NCBI GenBank assembly: GCA_013399305.1
Contig: VXAI01000095.1
Span: forward strand, 1,884,256 to 1,948,255
Source: Rostratula benghalensis
Taxonomy: Eukaryota; Chordata; Aves; Charadriiformes; Rostratulidae
Reading direction: 5' to 3'
Length of the DNA stretch: 64,000 nucleotides
Shown: positions 1 through 11,127 of the stretch, one piece after another
Layout of the letters: each line of letters starts with the position of its first letter
Numbering within the stretch: position 1 is the stretch's first letter
Notes under the pieces: model-generated
What the model was told of the DNA's origin: nothing
Databases searched by the model: none
Seen by the model: the letters and a program-made list of their open reading frames with translations, nothing else
Translations under genes and position numbers: made by a program

Positions 1-300
1 AAGTAATATTTAAGATGTGTAGCAAAGCAATGTTAGGTAGTGGCTTGTCCACAGGTAGGCAAAAAAAAAGAAAAGTTTGAAAATAATCTACCCATTGTTG
101 AAGCTTGTGTACATAAAGTTTCTAGTAGTTCTGTCACTGCTGTTAGAGTGGCATCTTTTGTGTTTGCCCCTCAGAAGATCTGGGGGGAGGGAAAGCTGTG
201 TGTGTAACCAGTATGCTTTTTGTCCATTCTCCCAAATCTTACATTCTAGGAAATAAACACTGGTATTAAGGAAATTCAGAATGTCTCTGTTTTGTTCCAG
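1..300 (+). other. LYSMD4: LYSMD4 intron, 3' part, ending at a splice acceptor
   Basis: This stretch precedes the first LYSMD4 coding exon. It ends in a pyrimidine-rich acceptor (ctgttttgttccag, last base 300), so the 5' noncoding exon and promoter lie outside the window to the left. The open frame on the opposite strand across 88-405 has no recognisable features and overlaps the real exon in antisense. I see nothing else here. Confidence 0.7.
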
Positions 301-315
301 GTGCTGATATAAAAG

Positions 316-588
316 ATGAGGCTGAATGACAGCCGGACAAGATCCTTCCAGGCTCCTGTCACCGTCCACAACTACCCAGGCAGGCAGGTGTACGTGTTTC
401 CCCATGGCCAGTCTGACTCAGAGGGTTCATCAGAGGAGGAACTCAATGTTATGGAATTGCGACCGCGGGGCAAGGAGCAGCAGCGCTGCAGCACTTCCCG
501 GGAGAGAGTTGGAGATGTGGTACTTCTGGAACGAGAGATTACAGAGGATGATAATCTTAACAAGCTAGCCCTGCAGTATGGTTGTAAA
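316..588 (+). CDS. LYSMD4: LYSMD4 coding exon 1 (N-terminus and first half of LysM domain)
   Basis: This exon encodes residues 1-91 of LysM and putative peptidoglycan-binding domain-containing protein 4. The exon itself begins at 301 after a tttgttccag acceptor, leaving 15 nt of 5' UTR. The ATG at 316 has A at -3. The N-terminus (MRLNDSRTRSFQ) resembles the family start. A Ser/Glu-rich acidic stretch follows (about 33-42), then LRPRGKE, and then the start of the LysM domain at about residue 73 (EITEDDNLNKLALQYGCK). The donor is AAA|GTAAGA at 588/589, phase 0, so the intron cuts the LysM domain in two. The vertebrate LYSMD proteins are membrane proteins of largely unknown role; peptidoglycan binding is only inferred from the domain. 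Reading through the donor would add 87 unrelated residues to a stop near 852. Confidence 0.93.
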
Positions 589-3500
589 GTAAGAGCTATC
601 TCTGTTTTAATTACTTTAGAGATGTTTTACATGTTGCTTAGTTTCCAGAATTACAGGGAGGTGCGCTGTTGTCTAAAAGTTTTGACACTAGAAAAGTGTT
701 GTCCCTGTATATTTCATCAATGGTCAATATCTGGTAAAGCTGAGCTGGAGACAGGCAAAAAAAAAAAACCAACCAAAACCAAAAAACCCAACAACAACAA
801 GTCCTTCAGCTCACAGTCTAGGAAGATATTGTCAACCCCACACCCTGTATGACCTGCTTTCCTGTTTAATCTGAGTGACTAAGTGCAGTTTAGCAGTCAT
901 GCTTTGTACTTAGTTATTTAAGTGATGGCAAACAGTAGGGAAGCTGGAGTTCAGAAAAGAGAGTGAGAGCCCTGCTCTCGGGGATCACAGAGTTTTTGAA
1001 GCAAACTGAACAGTGCAAAGAAATGCCATGCTGATGGGGTCTGGTTTGGGGGGTGGTGGTGTTTATTTTTTTAAAGGTATGTGCTTACGTATTGCAAGGA
1101 GGGTCTGATTCTAACAGAGGTGGACTTAGAGAAGGAGAGGTGCCAAAGGTCAGGTCACAGAGTCCAGGTGCACATGGGGTTTGATGGCTGTCATACCCAG
1201 AAGTGTGTGATTCAGCCACAGGCAGCAGGGAGCGTGTGTGCACAGTGAATTTTCTCTGGAGTTGGAACATACTACAAAATACATTTTCTTTGTCCCGAAG
1301 CAGAGAGCTTTATAGAAAAGCTGTGGAAAAGTTTAATTACCTGATCTGAATGTTAGAAGTACCCTGTTGTTTAGCAGTAAAAGCTGTATTTTTATAGCCT
1401 CCTTTATCTGCGAGCTGGAGTGTGATTAAAAAGTTCCATGATGCAAACCATTGGACAGTGACCTGGATGGGGACAATGATACGGTACTGGCTCAGCCGCT
1501 GCAATGCTATTGCGGTCTGTCTTGCTCAACCACACAGCTGTGTGGTGCAGCTGAAGCAAGAGGGCTTAGAGGAATTGCGACAATTCCTCTCCTCCCATTC
1601 CCTTAGAAACAAAAACAAAACAAGAAACCCTTCTAGGTTCTGCTGATGAGCCTGATGCGTGTGAAGAAGCGAGTCTGGTAGGACTTGAATAGGCCTTGAT
1701 TGGCACCGGTAGGACGTGAAAACTCAGAGCTACAGCAGTTGACTTTGTAGTCACGACCATATGCTCAGCTCTAAGCAGGAGCAATCACATCATTATTGCC
1801 ACTTACGTCAAATTACAGCAGTTTGGTGAACTTGGAGGAGGAAGATTTTGAGCATCTCATCTCGTTTATGGCTTGAAAAATCCTGCTGTGCCCCCTGTAA
1901 TTGGGGAGGACTTGGTCCTGTCCCTGCCGTGTCTGTTCATCTGCCTGCCCTGCTGAAGGGCACGGGGCTCAGCTGGTGAGGAAGGCAAACTGATGGGGAG
2001 GGACCAGGTAGTCAGGGTTCTCCTCCCACAGGATAAAAACTGTCCTGCTGCCTCCCTTCCTTCCAGAAAGGGCACTTCTGACTTATTCCCGTTAAACTGA
2101 AGAGGTACAGAAATCCTTGTTATTGGAGATCTGTGTATTTGGCTGTTTACAGACTGGCACTGATCAACTTTGATGTATTTTGTTTTACTTGCATAATTAA
2201 GCAGCTCCTGAAAGCCTACCAGAACACTAATGAGGAGGATTTGTAGCCACGAATATATGTGACTGTGTTTAAAAACGTCCAGGATGAGCTTCTCCTTGAA
2301 ATCAATGAGAACTTGTCATTGGTTTCAGAACTGTCAGGGCCTACTTGGGGTGGGAGCATTAAAACAGGGCAACAAATAGCTTTGTGTGTGCCACAGATAA
2401 CTTGGCAGAGATGCAAAGCACTTTTAAATTCTCATTTTTACTCTTGACCATTTATAGTCCTTGCCTGCTTTTGGCATACTTTTTAGCTGGGACAAGAGGA
2501 GCTTGCTGCAGCCAAAAAAAAAAATGAGTACAGAAAATAAGCCTAAATGGCTTGTGCAGTGAGTGCTCTTGCATTCTTCCCATCAGCTTTGTTTGTTGTT
2601 TCTGTGTGAGTGCTGCTCCACTTTCTGTTCCTAGAGCCTCAACACAACATTGCAGTGTTTGATTGCAGACACTGCAGGGGATATTTACTGTCCCAATAAT
2701 TTGCTTTCTTTGGAACAAAACCAAAAATTGAAGCACCACCTCAGTTGGAAGACTCTGGGTGAGATTGTTATTTCATAACTAGATAATTTTGCAGGGTTTG
2801 AGTCCCGATGTTAGGCTGGGGCAAGCTGTGAGGAGTCTGAACCAGCAGCTGAGGATTCCCTTTGCCTCAGGGGGCACCAGATTAGGATCTAGATTAAATG
2901 TCCCATTTTCTGATTTCTCAAGCTTTGCAGGGTAAATGTGAGATTCAGGCATTCGGCTCATCTCTGCCCTTCAGCAGAGTCTTGCTCTCTGGCTGTGAGG
3001 TAGCAGACCTGGCACCTTTCAGGGACTGCAGGGTACAGGAGCTTGATGTGTGGCTCCCTGACAGCCCGTGGGGGCTGGAGGGGGAATGCAGGGAGAGAGG
3101 CAGCGCTTTGGGCAGAGCTGCTGGGAATTCTCCTGGGAATTCCCTGCAGGGAAGGAGGATGTCCTTCTCCTGGGCACCTCCTCTGCTGCTGGGGTGGTGC
3201 CTGCCTGCTCCTGGCAGCACCACAGCATGCAAGTATCCCTGAACATTTGCTGGAATTGCACAGGAGGTGTTCAGCTCCCATCTGGTGTGCTCTTGTATTA
3301 GCCTTTAAAAGGAGATCTTTGCCCTCAACTGTGGATGTTGTTGGCGCTGATGGAACTTACATGTTTGCTTAGGAGGCAAAGTGCTTTCTTGTCTTAGTTC
3401 CCCAGTTTCGTTGGTGACCTCAAGCTTGTGAATGCAGTTCATACAGTAGTTTATGAGATTTCCAAAAAAACAAATCAAAGCCCTGTCTTCATACTGTGTC

Positions 3501-4506
3501 TCTTCTGTATGATGTATCAGAGGTGGTTAACCTTTTTGTGTTGCCTTACTTTGGAGAGGTCCTTGCACATGTTGATGGTCCTGCTCATTTTCTTTGACAG
3601 AGGAGTTAGAACAGCTGAGAAGTTCATGTATTTACTAGGTTGTTGCCAGTGCACACTGTATTACGCTCTCTTCTCGTTATTTAACATAAAATAAAGAAAT
3701 GCTGCCTCACCTTTGTCTTTTCTTTGACACTAGCTGTCCCTGTGACTGGCACTGTACGTATGGTTTGTTCTTTCTTGCTGTTCTCACTGTTTCCATCACC
3801 GAGCTGGGTGGCAGTGCTGGTCACAGATGGAGACCCTCCACACAAAACCACCAGAGGTGATCACAGATGCAGAGCTTGTTGCCATAAACGTGCCTTCAGC
3901 AGGAGCATTTACTGACTGTGGAGAAATGAGCTGCAGCTGGGCAGAGGAGGGGTGGTGCTGGGGAACACAAGCAAAGGGTGCTCGTACCTGTGTGGGAGAG
4001 ATGCTCTCCTGTTCTGCTGGGTTGTGATCTGGCTTTCAAAGCTGCTGAAGACAGAGCTCTGTTCACTCTCAAATCACTTTCTGAGCAAGGGGTTTGCCTG
4101 CTCATGCTGCTGTCGTCCTCTCATCTTAAACACTCATGCATTGTTTAAGGTATGGAAAAAGTTTAAAAAGGATCTGTTCGAAAGACTCTTCTTGCCTTAA
4201 CTTGAATTAGAAAGTGAGGAAGAGAAGAGCACAGAAAGCAAAAGGAAGGAAAACCAGTATGGAGAGAAATAGAGCACATGAGGTACAAGAGCACTAGAGG
4301 AGGTTATAGACTGCTTCAGTAGGGTCTGTCCCTATCCTGCAGGACCCGGAGCATCCCTGGAGCAGCTGGGAAATCTCTGCCAAACACTGAGCAGCCAGGG
4401 CTTGCTTTTATTTTGCGGCTGCCGCTTGCACACTACTTTTGTAGCTACTTCCTGCTTCCGTACTGGGTTTGTCCGGCAGTAATATTCATGTGTTTGGATT
4501 CTGTAG
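589..4506 (+). other. LYSMD4: LYSMD4 intron (3918 nt)
   Basis: The intron starts GTAAGA and ends ctgtag before 4507. No exon could be established inside it. Points to note are a GC-rich section around 2940-3290 where several frames stay open by composition, a tandem pair of NF-kappaB-like palindromes at 3123-3144, and an AATAAA at 3690-3695 followed by a T-rich tract that could act as an intronic poly(A) signal. A short protein-like frame near 2203-2246 is discussed under findings. Confidence 0.85.
3123..3144. promoter_or_regulatory. two adjacent kappaB-like sites in LYSMD4 intron
   Basis: GGGAATTCCC at 3135-3144 is a perfect palindromic kappaB consensus. It is preceded by GGGAATTCTC at 3123-3132, which differs by one base, and the two starts are 12 bp apart. 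The sequence match is certain. Function is speculative, because single 10-mers of this type occur by chance. Confidence 0.25.
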
Positions 4507-5058
4507 GTTGCGGATATCAAACGTGTCAACAACTTCATCCGGGAGCAGGACTTCTACGCACTGAAGTCCATCAAGATCCCCGTGAAGGCCCACGGGCTCT
4601 TAACGGAGAACGGCAAAGACCTGAGGCCGCTCCCGACTGCGCCCTCCCGGAGCGGCCTCACGCTCCTGGACTTACCAGAGCCTGGGGAGGGTGTGAGCAG
4701 CTCTGCTGACGGCCAACACCTGAGTGACTACTTCAAGGGGATTGACAAGAGCATTCAGGACGCGGTGCAGGCGGAGGTCCAGCTACAAGCAGAGTTTTGT
4801 GTGGAAACACCCGAGAGGCTGCTGCCCGAGTCGGGGAAGCAGGAGACCAGTAATGGTGCAGACTGTGGCATCCAGTGGTGGAACGCAGTTTTTATTATGC
4901 TCCTGATCGGAATTGTCCTGCCAGTATTTTATATTATCTATTTTAAAACACAAGGCCTGGTAGCCCATACCTCCAACACAACACTAACCTCAAATATTTC
5001 AACAGATGGACTGGAAGGGAAATTACCACAAAGCTCAGTTGTAGGAAAAGAATCCTAA
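4507..5058 (+). CDS. LYSMD4: LYSMD4 coding exon 2 (rest of LysM, membrane segment, C-terminus)
   Basis: This exon encodes residues 92-274 and the TAA stop at 5056-5058. The acceptor is ctgtag|GTT and the junction is phase 0. The first residues, VADIKRVNNFIREQDFYALK, complete the LysM domain (about 73-117), with the typical hydrophobic spacing and a final IKIPV strand. A low-complexity linker follows, then a conserved helix (DYFKGIDKSIQDAVQAEV, about 165-182). The motif GADCGIQWWNAVF leads into a single membrane segment at about 217-237. The short tail carries two N-glycosylation sequons (NTT about 248, NIS about 254), consistent with a luminal or extracellular C-terminus and a cytoplasmic LysM domain. 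The total of 274 residues is slightly shorter than the roughly 296 I recall for the mammalian protein, mostly in the tail and linker. Confidence 0.94.
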   Translation, partial: VADIKRVNNFIREQDFYALKSIKIPVKAHGLLTENGKDLRPLPTAPSRSGLTLLDLPEPGEGVSSSADGQHLSDYFKGIDKSIQDAVQAEVQLQAEFCVETPERLLPESGKQETSNGADCGIQWWNAVFIMLLIGIVLPVFYIIYFKTQGLVAHTSNTTLTSNISTDGLEGKLPQSSVVGKES

Positions 5059-6896
5059 GGGGAGGGTTGCTCATACAGCCCCTCCTCCCGGCGCTGAAGC
5101 CGATACGCCAATCACTTGACTCAAGTGCATTCAGGGGGATAACATTCCAGATTGTTTTTATTTTTCTAAGTAGCTGATGTTATAATCCTGAACTTGACTG
5201 AAAGTGAGGTGATGTGACTTTTGTGGAACAAACAAGGCTGTTGCTTAGAAAGCTGGTCGAGCAGCTGGCTTACCATTCCTGAACTCTGTTGAGGGAAAGC
5301 ATTTTGTAGCAATTTACTCATCTTGTTTGCTTCAGGTATTTCTTAATGCCTTGTCTAGGAAGCAAATCCTTTGCTGCTGAGATAGAGTGCAGTATTAATG
5401 GCAATTTGGGGGTTGTTTGCATTTTAAGGAAACACTTTTTGCTTGGAGTAGAAGCAGGGACTCCTCTTTCTCTGAAATGTCACTTTACCTCTTGCAGACC
5501 ATGGTTGTGTTGGCATATTTAACCCGAGACTGATGACACCTGGTGTGTTGTTAGATGTGGTGTGGCACAGGGTCTCTGGCAGCACCTCATCGTTTTCAAT
5601 CCTTTTGCACAAATGTTTAAGGTGTTTATGAGGATGCTTCAAGCCCACTGCTGGGAAGGGTGAACCCAGGCCTCTGCTCTGTGATGAAACCCTTTGGAGA
5701 CACCTGTTGAAGCACGGGTCTCTGCAGGCAGAGCTCACTGCAGAATCCCTGCTTTCGCCAGGGTATTGCCTGGCCAGAGCCAACCAGTCAGCATGGCCAC
5801 AGGTGGCCAGAGCCTGTTGGAGGAGGCTGCAAGGGTAGCATGGGGCCTGTGGTGTCACTGTGCTTCCCAAAGGTTGTTGGGGGAAGGTTGAGACAGTGTT
5901 ACTTTATGGAATTTTTTGGTTTTTTTTAATGGTTCATCTCAAATACCCAATTTCAGTCATGGCTTTGAGTCCCTTGGGTGCAGTATTCAATGAGTGAGTG
6001 CTGCGAAGCTGCGTTTAATTGGCAAGGTCTGGGAAAGAAGCCCTGCGTTGCCTTAGACAGTGACAGAAAGAAATGTAAATCCCTTACAGGACAGGGACTG
6101 TGAAGCTGCTGCACGTTAGGAGTTTATGTGACCGACTGACGCTGCCTTGAACAGCTTCTGAGAGAGCAGGAAAGACTGAAGCTGCAGAGGTGCCTCTGGT
6201 GGTGTCCCGAGCTGTGGGTAAGTCTGAGGTCTGGGCTGTTCAGGATGGTTCAGCAAACACCAGGTGTTAGAGGGGAGCAGGCTTTGGGGAAATTTGCTTC
6301 AAAGGGGAAACAGGCCTTGAAAATTTACTTTACCAAACCTGGGGACTGTGGGCAGAGGGAAATGCTCCCTGGCCCCAGCCACTAAGGTCTGTTACAGCTC
6401 AGGTGTGTGCAGTCTCAGCGGGGATGGGGCGATGGAAAGCTGCGCTCTCTGTGCAGGAGGGTCCCACTCTGCCTCTTGAGCCGCTCACCTGGGGCTGGGC
6501 TTGAGCCAGCAGCGACCCATTGTCACTGCTGAGGGACAGAGCCCTTGTCTGCCCTCCCCCGGGTGAGCAGGGGCAGTGGTGTTGGCGAGGCCGGAGCAGC
6601 GTTGCCCATGGAAAGGTGTGAGGGGCTGGTTTGGGGTCTGGGGGTTCCGCGGGGGCTGGTTGGGTGCTGCCGCGTGTGCTGGTGGTGTAGGGAGATGCAC
6701 TTCTCCAGGCCTGAGGAGGAGCAGCCAGAGGTGGGAGTGGGGCTTCCCAGCAATGCCAGCAACACCACACCAAGCCCCCTGCGCTGTAGTGAGACCCTGT
6801 GTTTGTTCTGGAACTGTCAAAAAAAAAAAAAAAAGGGCTCAGGAAAGCCCAAGGGAACCTAATTCTGTCAATGAGGACTTCAAAGTATGTTATACT

Positions 6897-6919
6897 GGGT
6901 GGGGGGGTGGGGAGAGGGG
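6897..6919 (+). promoter_or_regulatory. G-quadruplex motif in LYSMD4 3' UTR
   Basis: Four G runs of 3, 7, 4 and 4 are separated by loops of 1, 1 and 3 bases, which fits the canonical intramolecular G4 pattern on the transcribed (sense) strand. A second cluster with three runs lies at 6986-6998. Both are within about 120 nt of the poly(A) signal, so an RNA G4 could influence 3'-end processing. That role is inference. Confidence 0.5.
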
Positions 6920-7012
6920 AAAAAACAACCCAACCTCTTCTATTCTTTTTTTTCTTCTGTGAAGGAAATGTATGGCTCTTTGTCAGGGTGGGGGTGGGCT
7001 ATGACATTGTCA

Positions 7013-7018
7013 AATAAA
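7013..7018 (+). terminator. LYSMD4: LYSMD4 polyadenylation signal AATAAA
   Basis: A canonical AATAAA is followed 45-70 nt later by a G/T-rich stretch (gtgggtttgtgttgttgt, about 7066-7083) suited to be the downstream element. It is the first canonical signal after the stop codon. Confidence 0.7.
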
Positions 7019-7045
7019 GCAAAATGAAATGTAAGCACGAGGGGC

Positions 7046-7599
7046 ACCACCCACCCCAGCAGCTTGTGGGTTTGTGTTGTTGTCGCCACAGCTCGACTAA
7101 CACCCTGTCACAGCCCCTGAACAGCCGCATGCCCAGGTCACGTCCCCGCTGGACACTGGGAACAGCCAGAATTCGGCTCCCCCCATCTCTGCCCGGGCTT
7201 TTCTCACTCTGAGCTGGGGGGGAGCAGCGTTTCCTCCTTAGGGGTTTCAAGGTGGGGCTGGTGCAGCTCTTGCTGGCAGCAGGAGGGGGCTTGGGGCAGC
7301 GTTTCCCGCGATCGCCTGCTCTTGGAGAGCGTCCCTTCTCGCAGGGGATGCGGTAACGGGTGGAGGGATCCCCCCAGGCCCCTCACAACTAAAGAACCGG
7401 CGCTGCAGGTTTAAAACCAAGGCTTCGAAGCTGGGTGTGAAAGGTGTCTCAGGTACCCGGAGAGGGAGGGAAAGATGCACGGAAGAAACGCGCTCTGCAA
7501 AGAGGAGAGAGGCTGGAGTACACAGTAAAAGCCAGTATCTTTACTTTAGTGAATGCAGGATACAAATATTTTACAACAACCTCTAGCATTTTCTTAACC
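7046..7599. other. intergenic gap between convergent 3' ends
   Basis: About 0.55 kb of GC-rich sequence lies between the inferred LYSMD4 and MEF2A cleavage sites. Short frames on both strands are open through composition only. I see no exon, tRNA or repeat in it. Confidence 0.55.
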
Positions 7600-7624
7600 A
7601 TTTGATAAAAAGTTCACTAGAATA

Positions 7625-7630
7625 TTTATT
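7625..7630 (-). terminator. MEF2A: distal MEF2A polyadenylation signal AATAAA
   Basis: TTTATT on the + strand reads AATAAA on the gene strand. A GTTGTTGT run lies about 50 nt downstream (7571-7580 on the + strand) and can serve as the downstream element. Cleavage near 7600-7612 is inferred. Confidence 0.55.
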
Positions 7631-8445
7631 GTATATTGAAGAAAAAACAACACATTCAGGGAAAAAAATTGAGATTAACTTATTTTTTTCTTAAAAGATT
7701 CGTCTCAAGGATGGCAACAAAGTCCAGCTTGTGCCGCCAAACGGCTTATCATCATTAAACCGTGAACAGCTTCTTTGTGAACTGTTGACTACAAACATTT
7801 ACCAAATACATAAATCTCTTTTAAAAAAGCCATTTTAAATATAGCAAAGCAGTGTTCTCTTGCACAGCAAAGTGAAGAAAGTTTCTACTAAGATTCAAAT
7901 GTTTACATTTGTTAAGTCTTTCTTTCACATTCTAAATTTAAACTTCTTCCCATGATCAATTGTTAGGAGTTATTTTGTTCCTTATTTACTATGTATTTCT
8001 TGTGCGCACAGTAATTCACAAGTTTCTGATGCATTAGTGTCCTCTAAGTGAAAGGAAAGGCTAAAGCATTTTTCTCTGACGAATCCCTGATAACGTGCAT
8101 TTTTTTAAACGCTGTGGTGAGAGCTGGAGGATGGAGAGGTGATTTGTCACGTTAGAAGATAAAAATCTCCAAATCGTTCAGACTCAAATGGGTTCAGACC
8201 AGGATTGGATCCGCTTCCAACTGCAATCAGCAGAGTTAGTTAAAAAAAAGGATTATTTTTTTTAAACCTGTTGAAATGTCTGTGCTATGTCTTTTCTTTT
8301 TTTTTTTTAAAAAAAACGTTTTTACAATTCCTAAAAAAGTTAGTTACTTGGTATTAAAAACCAGGATTCCCCTTGACTCGGTGGCAGGAGACACCCACCC
8401 CTGAAGGTTTGTTCTGCCCAGTCTGCTGGAGGGTTTGGGGCAACG

Positions 8446-8459
8446 CGGGCCCGGGCCCG
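8446..8459. repeat. 14-bp GC palindrome in MEF2A 3' UTR
   Basis: CGGGCCCGGGCCCG is a perfect 14-bp inverted repeat inside a small GC-rich pocket (about 8430-8470) in otherwise A/T-rich UTR. Function is unknown. Confidence 0.5.
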
Positions 8460-9801
8460 GCGGCAGCTCTTCCCAACACCATAGTAGTAGGTTTGAATTC
8501 ATTGGTGCAATTTCAATACAAACTCTAACCCTTACGTAGCTTTTTTTTCTTTAAGAAAACAGTAATAGTACTGTTTAAAAACCTGCATAGAAATAAAGAC
8601 TATTGAGATACAGTCAGCAAAGCCATCTTATAAGGCACACAAGAAAATAGACAGTAAATGTGAATGCAGAACTCCCACTCTGATGAACAGCAACGTTCAG
8701 AGATGTGCATAAATAACGAAAAAAATCACATCACTTCCCAGAGCGCTAAAAGGTTCTCTGCAGCAGTAAGTGGAGTCTCCTGTTCCTCTGCGCCTTCCGG
8801 AACCGGTAACTGCAATAAAGGGAGAGGAATTCCCAAGGGAAGTGGCTGGGACCTGTTTGTTTTTCAGAAGTTACCAGGACAAGAAGAGATGGGTTTGGAA
8901 GGAGCACGGACTGACTTTGTTCTTCAGTCTCAACATTAAAGCGAGCAGCTGAGGACTGACCTGTCCCTGCTGGATTTCCATTTCTCACACTTTGGAGTTT
9001 CAGGATCAAGTCAGTTTTTTGAATTACTAAAAAAATATAAAAAATAAATAAAAACAATTTAAAGCCCCAGCGAGAATTCAGTAAGTACGAGGGACAACTT
9101 TAGAGGAGTCTGGGTAATTAAAGAGCGCTGTGGTCTCTTCCCAGCACTAGAACTCCCCGTGCCAAGACTGAGCTCTAATTCTGCTCCCAGCGCCAGCGGA
9201 GGTTTCCCAGGTGAGGAAGTCGGGATTTGGGAAGGGCCTGGGAAGAGACCGGATCCCAACAGGGCTCCCCCATCACTCCCCAGGCTGCTGTTGGCCACTA
9301 AACCCAGGTTTTGGCTCCTCAGACTTTTTGCTGCTCTCAGCCCTGGGGGACTGGTCCGAGGTCCCCAGGAGTCAGCGGGAGGGAGGACGCTGCCCTTGTC
9401 CCTCCTGCTGCAGGCCCTGCCGGTGCCACCGCTCTCCCAGCCCGGCTACAACAGAACCTGCTCCCGGCCAGGCCTGTCCTCCCTGGAGGAATCACTCTGG
9501 GTTCCTCACGAGATCCCGGCAGCAGCGAAGAGGAACAGCAAGTTCATTTCTGAGGCTTTGTCCCAAACCACTTACCACCTGAAAAAACCTTTTGTGCTCC
9601 TCTGATATGTGTTATTTCCCTCTCATGAGAAATTAGGTCAAGTTTTTCCACTGGTTTTTGTTTTGTTTTGTTTTTTTTCCTCCTCAGAAGAGGCAGCTCT
9701 AAAATGATGCCTTAAAATGTGTTGTAACAGATTTTTTTTATATTTATGCAGGATGAACTTAACACCGGATTATTTTTTTTTCTTTTTGCCACTTTGCTAT
9801 T

Positions 9802-9809
9802 TATATACA
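9802..9809 (-). promoter_or_regulatory. Pumilio-type motif UGUAUAUA in MEF2A 3' UTR
   Basis: TATATACA on the + strand gives UGUAUAUA in the transcript, matching the UGUANAUA consensus of PUF-family RNA-binding proteins. It lies inside an A/T-rich tract, which raises the chance background. It is present only if the distal poly(A) site is used. Confidence 0.35.
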
Positions 9810-10127
9810 TATATATAAAATGTATAATGAAGCTTAACCATACAGCACAGAGATTACAATTTAACGGCACACATTCACCACCAGTGAGGGGGACAACCCC
9901 TTTATACACCCTCTGAAAAATCTGGATAATAATATTAATAATAATTAAAATCCAAAGAAAGTACAGTATATTTAACAAAATAGTAAATATTAAACAGTGA
10001 ATACTCTACTTAATAAGGACCTCGCCTTTTTTCAAGTTGGCGTCAATCCACAAAAATATACTTTTTAATCTGGTGAACGTACAATACATAGGTACTTACA
10101 CCAAAGGTGATAATATATTTAGGATGC

Positions 10128-10135
10128 TATATACA
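10128..10135 (-). promoter_or_regulatory. Pumilio-type motif UGUAUAUA in MEF2A 3' UTR
   Basis: A second perfect UGUANAUA match in the gene-strand transcript. It lies distal to the two candidate proximal poly(A) signals, so a short 3' UTR would lose it. Confidence 0.4.
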
Positions 10136-10614
10136 CAAAAGAGTTTGGCTCAAATTTAAATTTACATATAAGTGTTCATGGCTTATTTTTCCCCCAAGGT
10201 TCCGCCTGCAAGTTTTTCCTTTTCATCTTTGAAAGCAAAAACTAGAAAGTCAAAATAAGATAAAACTATACTCTACAAAAAAGCTACAACATACAGCTTT
10301 GGCTTATATAAATAATTCATAGCAGAATGTGTTCAAAAGTACTGTATATAACTTTATATATAGTCTTCAATTCATTAGGGTATTGTTTTCTTTAATATAA
10401 AATATACATGAGCTAAAATCCGTTTCTATATTTTTTCAAAGGTAGGAACGTAAAAACAAATTTGTCAAACATATTCCAATTTTAACTTAATATATTAATT
10501 TTTGTTACTGTTCTATTTTCTAGGCTAATATTTTCTGAATATTTCATGCGAGTTCTCTATGTCTCTCTTTCACTCGTTAAAAAAATCACTTCTTTGACCC
10601 AATACACTATTTTT

Positions 10615-10668
10615 TTTATTATTTTTTTTTTTGCACGTGCAAAACAGGGTTTTTGTTTTTTGTTTATT
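10615..10668 (-). terminator. MEF2A: candidate proximal MEF2A poly(A) signals
   Basis: TTTATT occurs on the + strand at 10615-10620 and at 10663-10668, giving two AATAAA hexamers on the gene strand about 600 nt after the stop codon. A GTGTATTGGG stretch follows the second one on the gene strand. Use would shorten the 3' UTR to about 0.6 kb. Whether they function cannot be told from sequence, and the surroundings are A-rich, so internal priming could mimic them. Confidence 0.35.
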
Positions 10669-11127
10669 TCTTATAGCATCAGCCCTTCTCCATGCACCCT
10701 CTGCACTAGAGACCCATGCCAGGTTGGGTAATATAAAGGTCATTTTATGTACAGTATTGCTTTCTTCTTCCTGCTTTTCTACTGCTCTGCTGCTACAAAG
10801 CATTATTTCTTAACTACAAGTAACCATACAGCTTGAATAAAACACACGGGGACGTTACTACAGGCGAGCCCTCTTGGTTTCTGCAATCTAGGGTGGAAGG
10901 GTTATACTGCGGGTACAAGGTTGCTTTGCAAAACAGGTTCTATTATTCAAACACCAAGTCCAGGTAAGTGCCAGACGAGATCAATACCTACGGGATTGTT
11001 CTGTTACCTTTTACCAGGGGACATCTGCAGCTCTACAAGGAGTTTGTCCTAAGTGCCTGATGATTCCGTGTATGCTACACACACTAGCACATATATATGC
11101 GTGTGGAGATATATATATGCACGTATG

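Larger units (their letters stand above)
5059..7035 (+). other. LYSMD4: LYSMD4 3' untranslated region
   Basis: The terminal exon continues after the stop with no acceptor or long meaningful frame. No AATAAA was seen before 7013. The open frames at about 6400-6960 reflect G-rich composition. A G-rich stretch at 6897-6998 sits directly before the poly(A) signal. The cleavage point (about 7030-7045) is inferred from the signal. Confidence 0.75.

Noticed and set aside
2898..3372. Cluster of overlapping frames in the LYSMD4 intron
   Set aside because: Several frames on both strands are open at once in a GC-rich stretch, which indicates composition and not coding.
6399..6962. Overlapping frames of 81-128 codons in the LYSMD4 3' UTR
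   Set aside because: They arise on both strands from G-rich/C-rich composition, including mononucleotide runs, and none resembles a known protein.
9159..9605. 148-codon + strand frame opposite the MEF2A 3' UTR
   Set aside because: It lies in a GC-rich island where all + frames stay open. The translation has no recognisable domain and no splice or promoter context.
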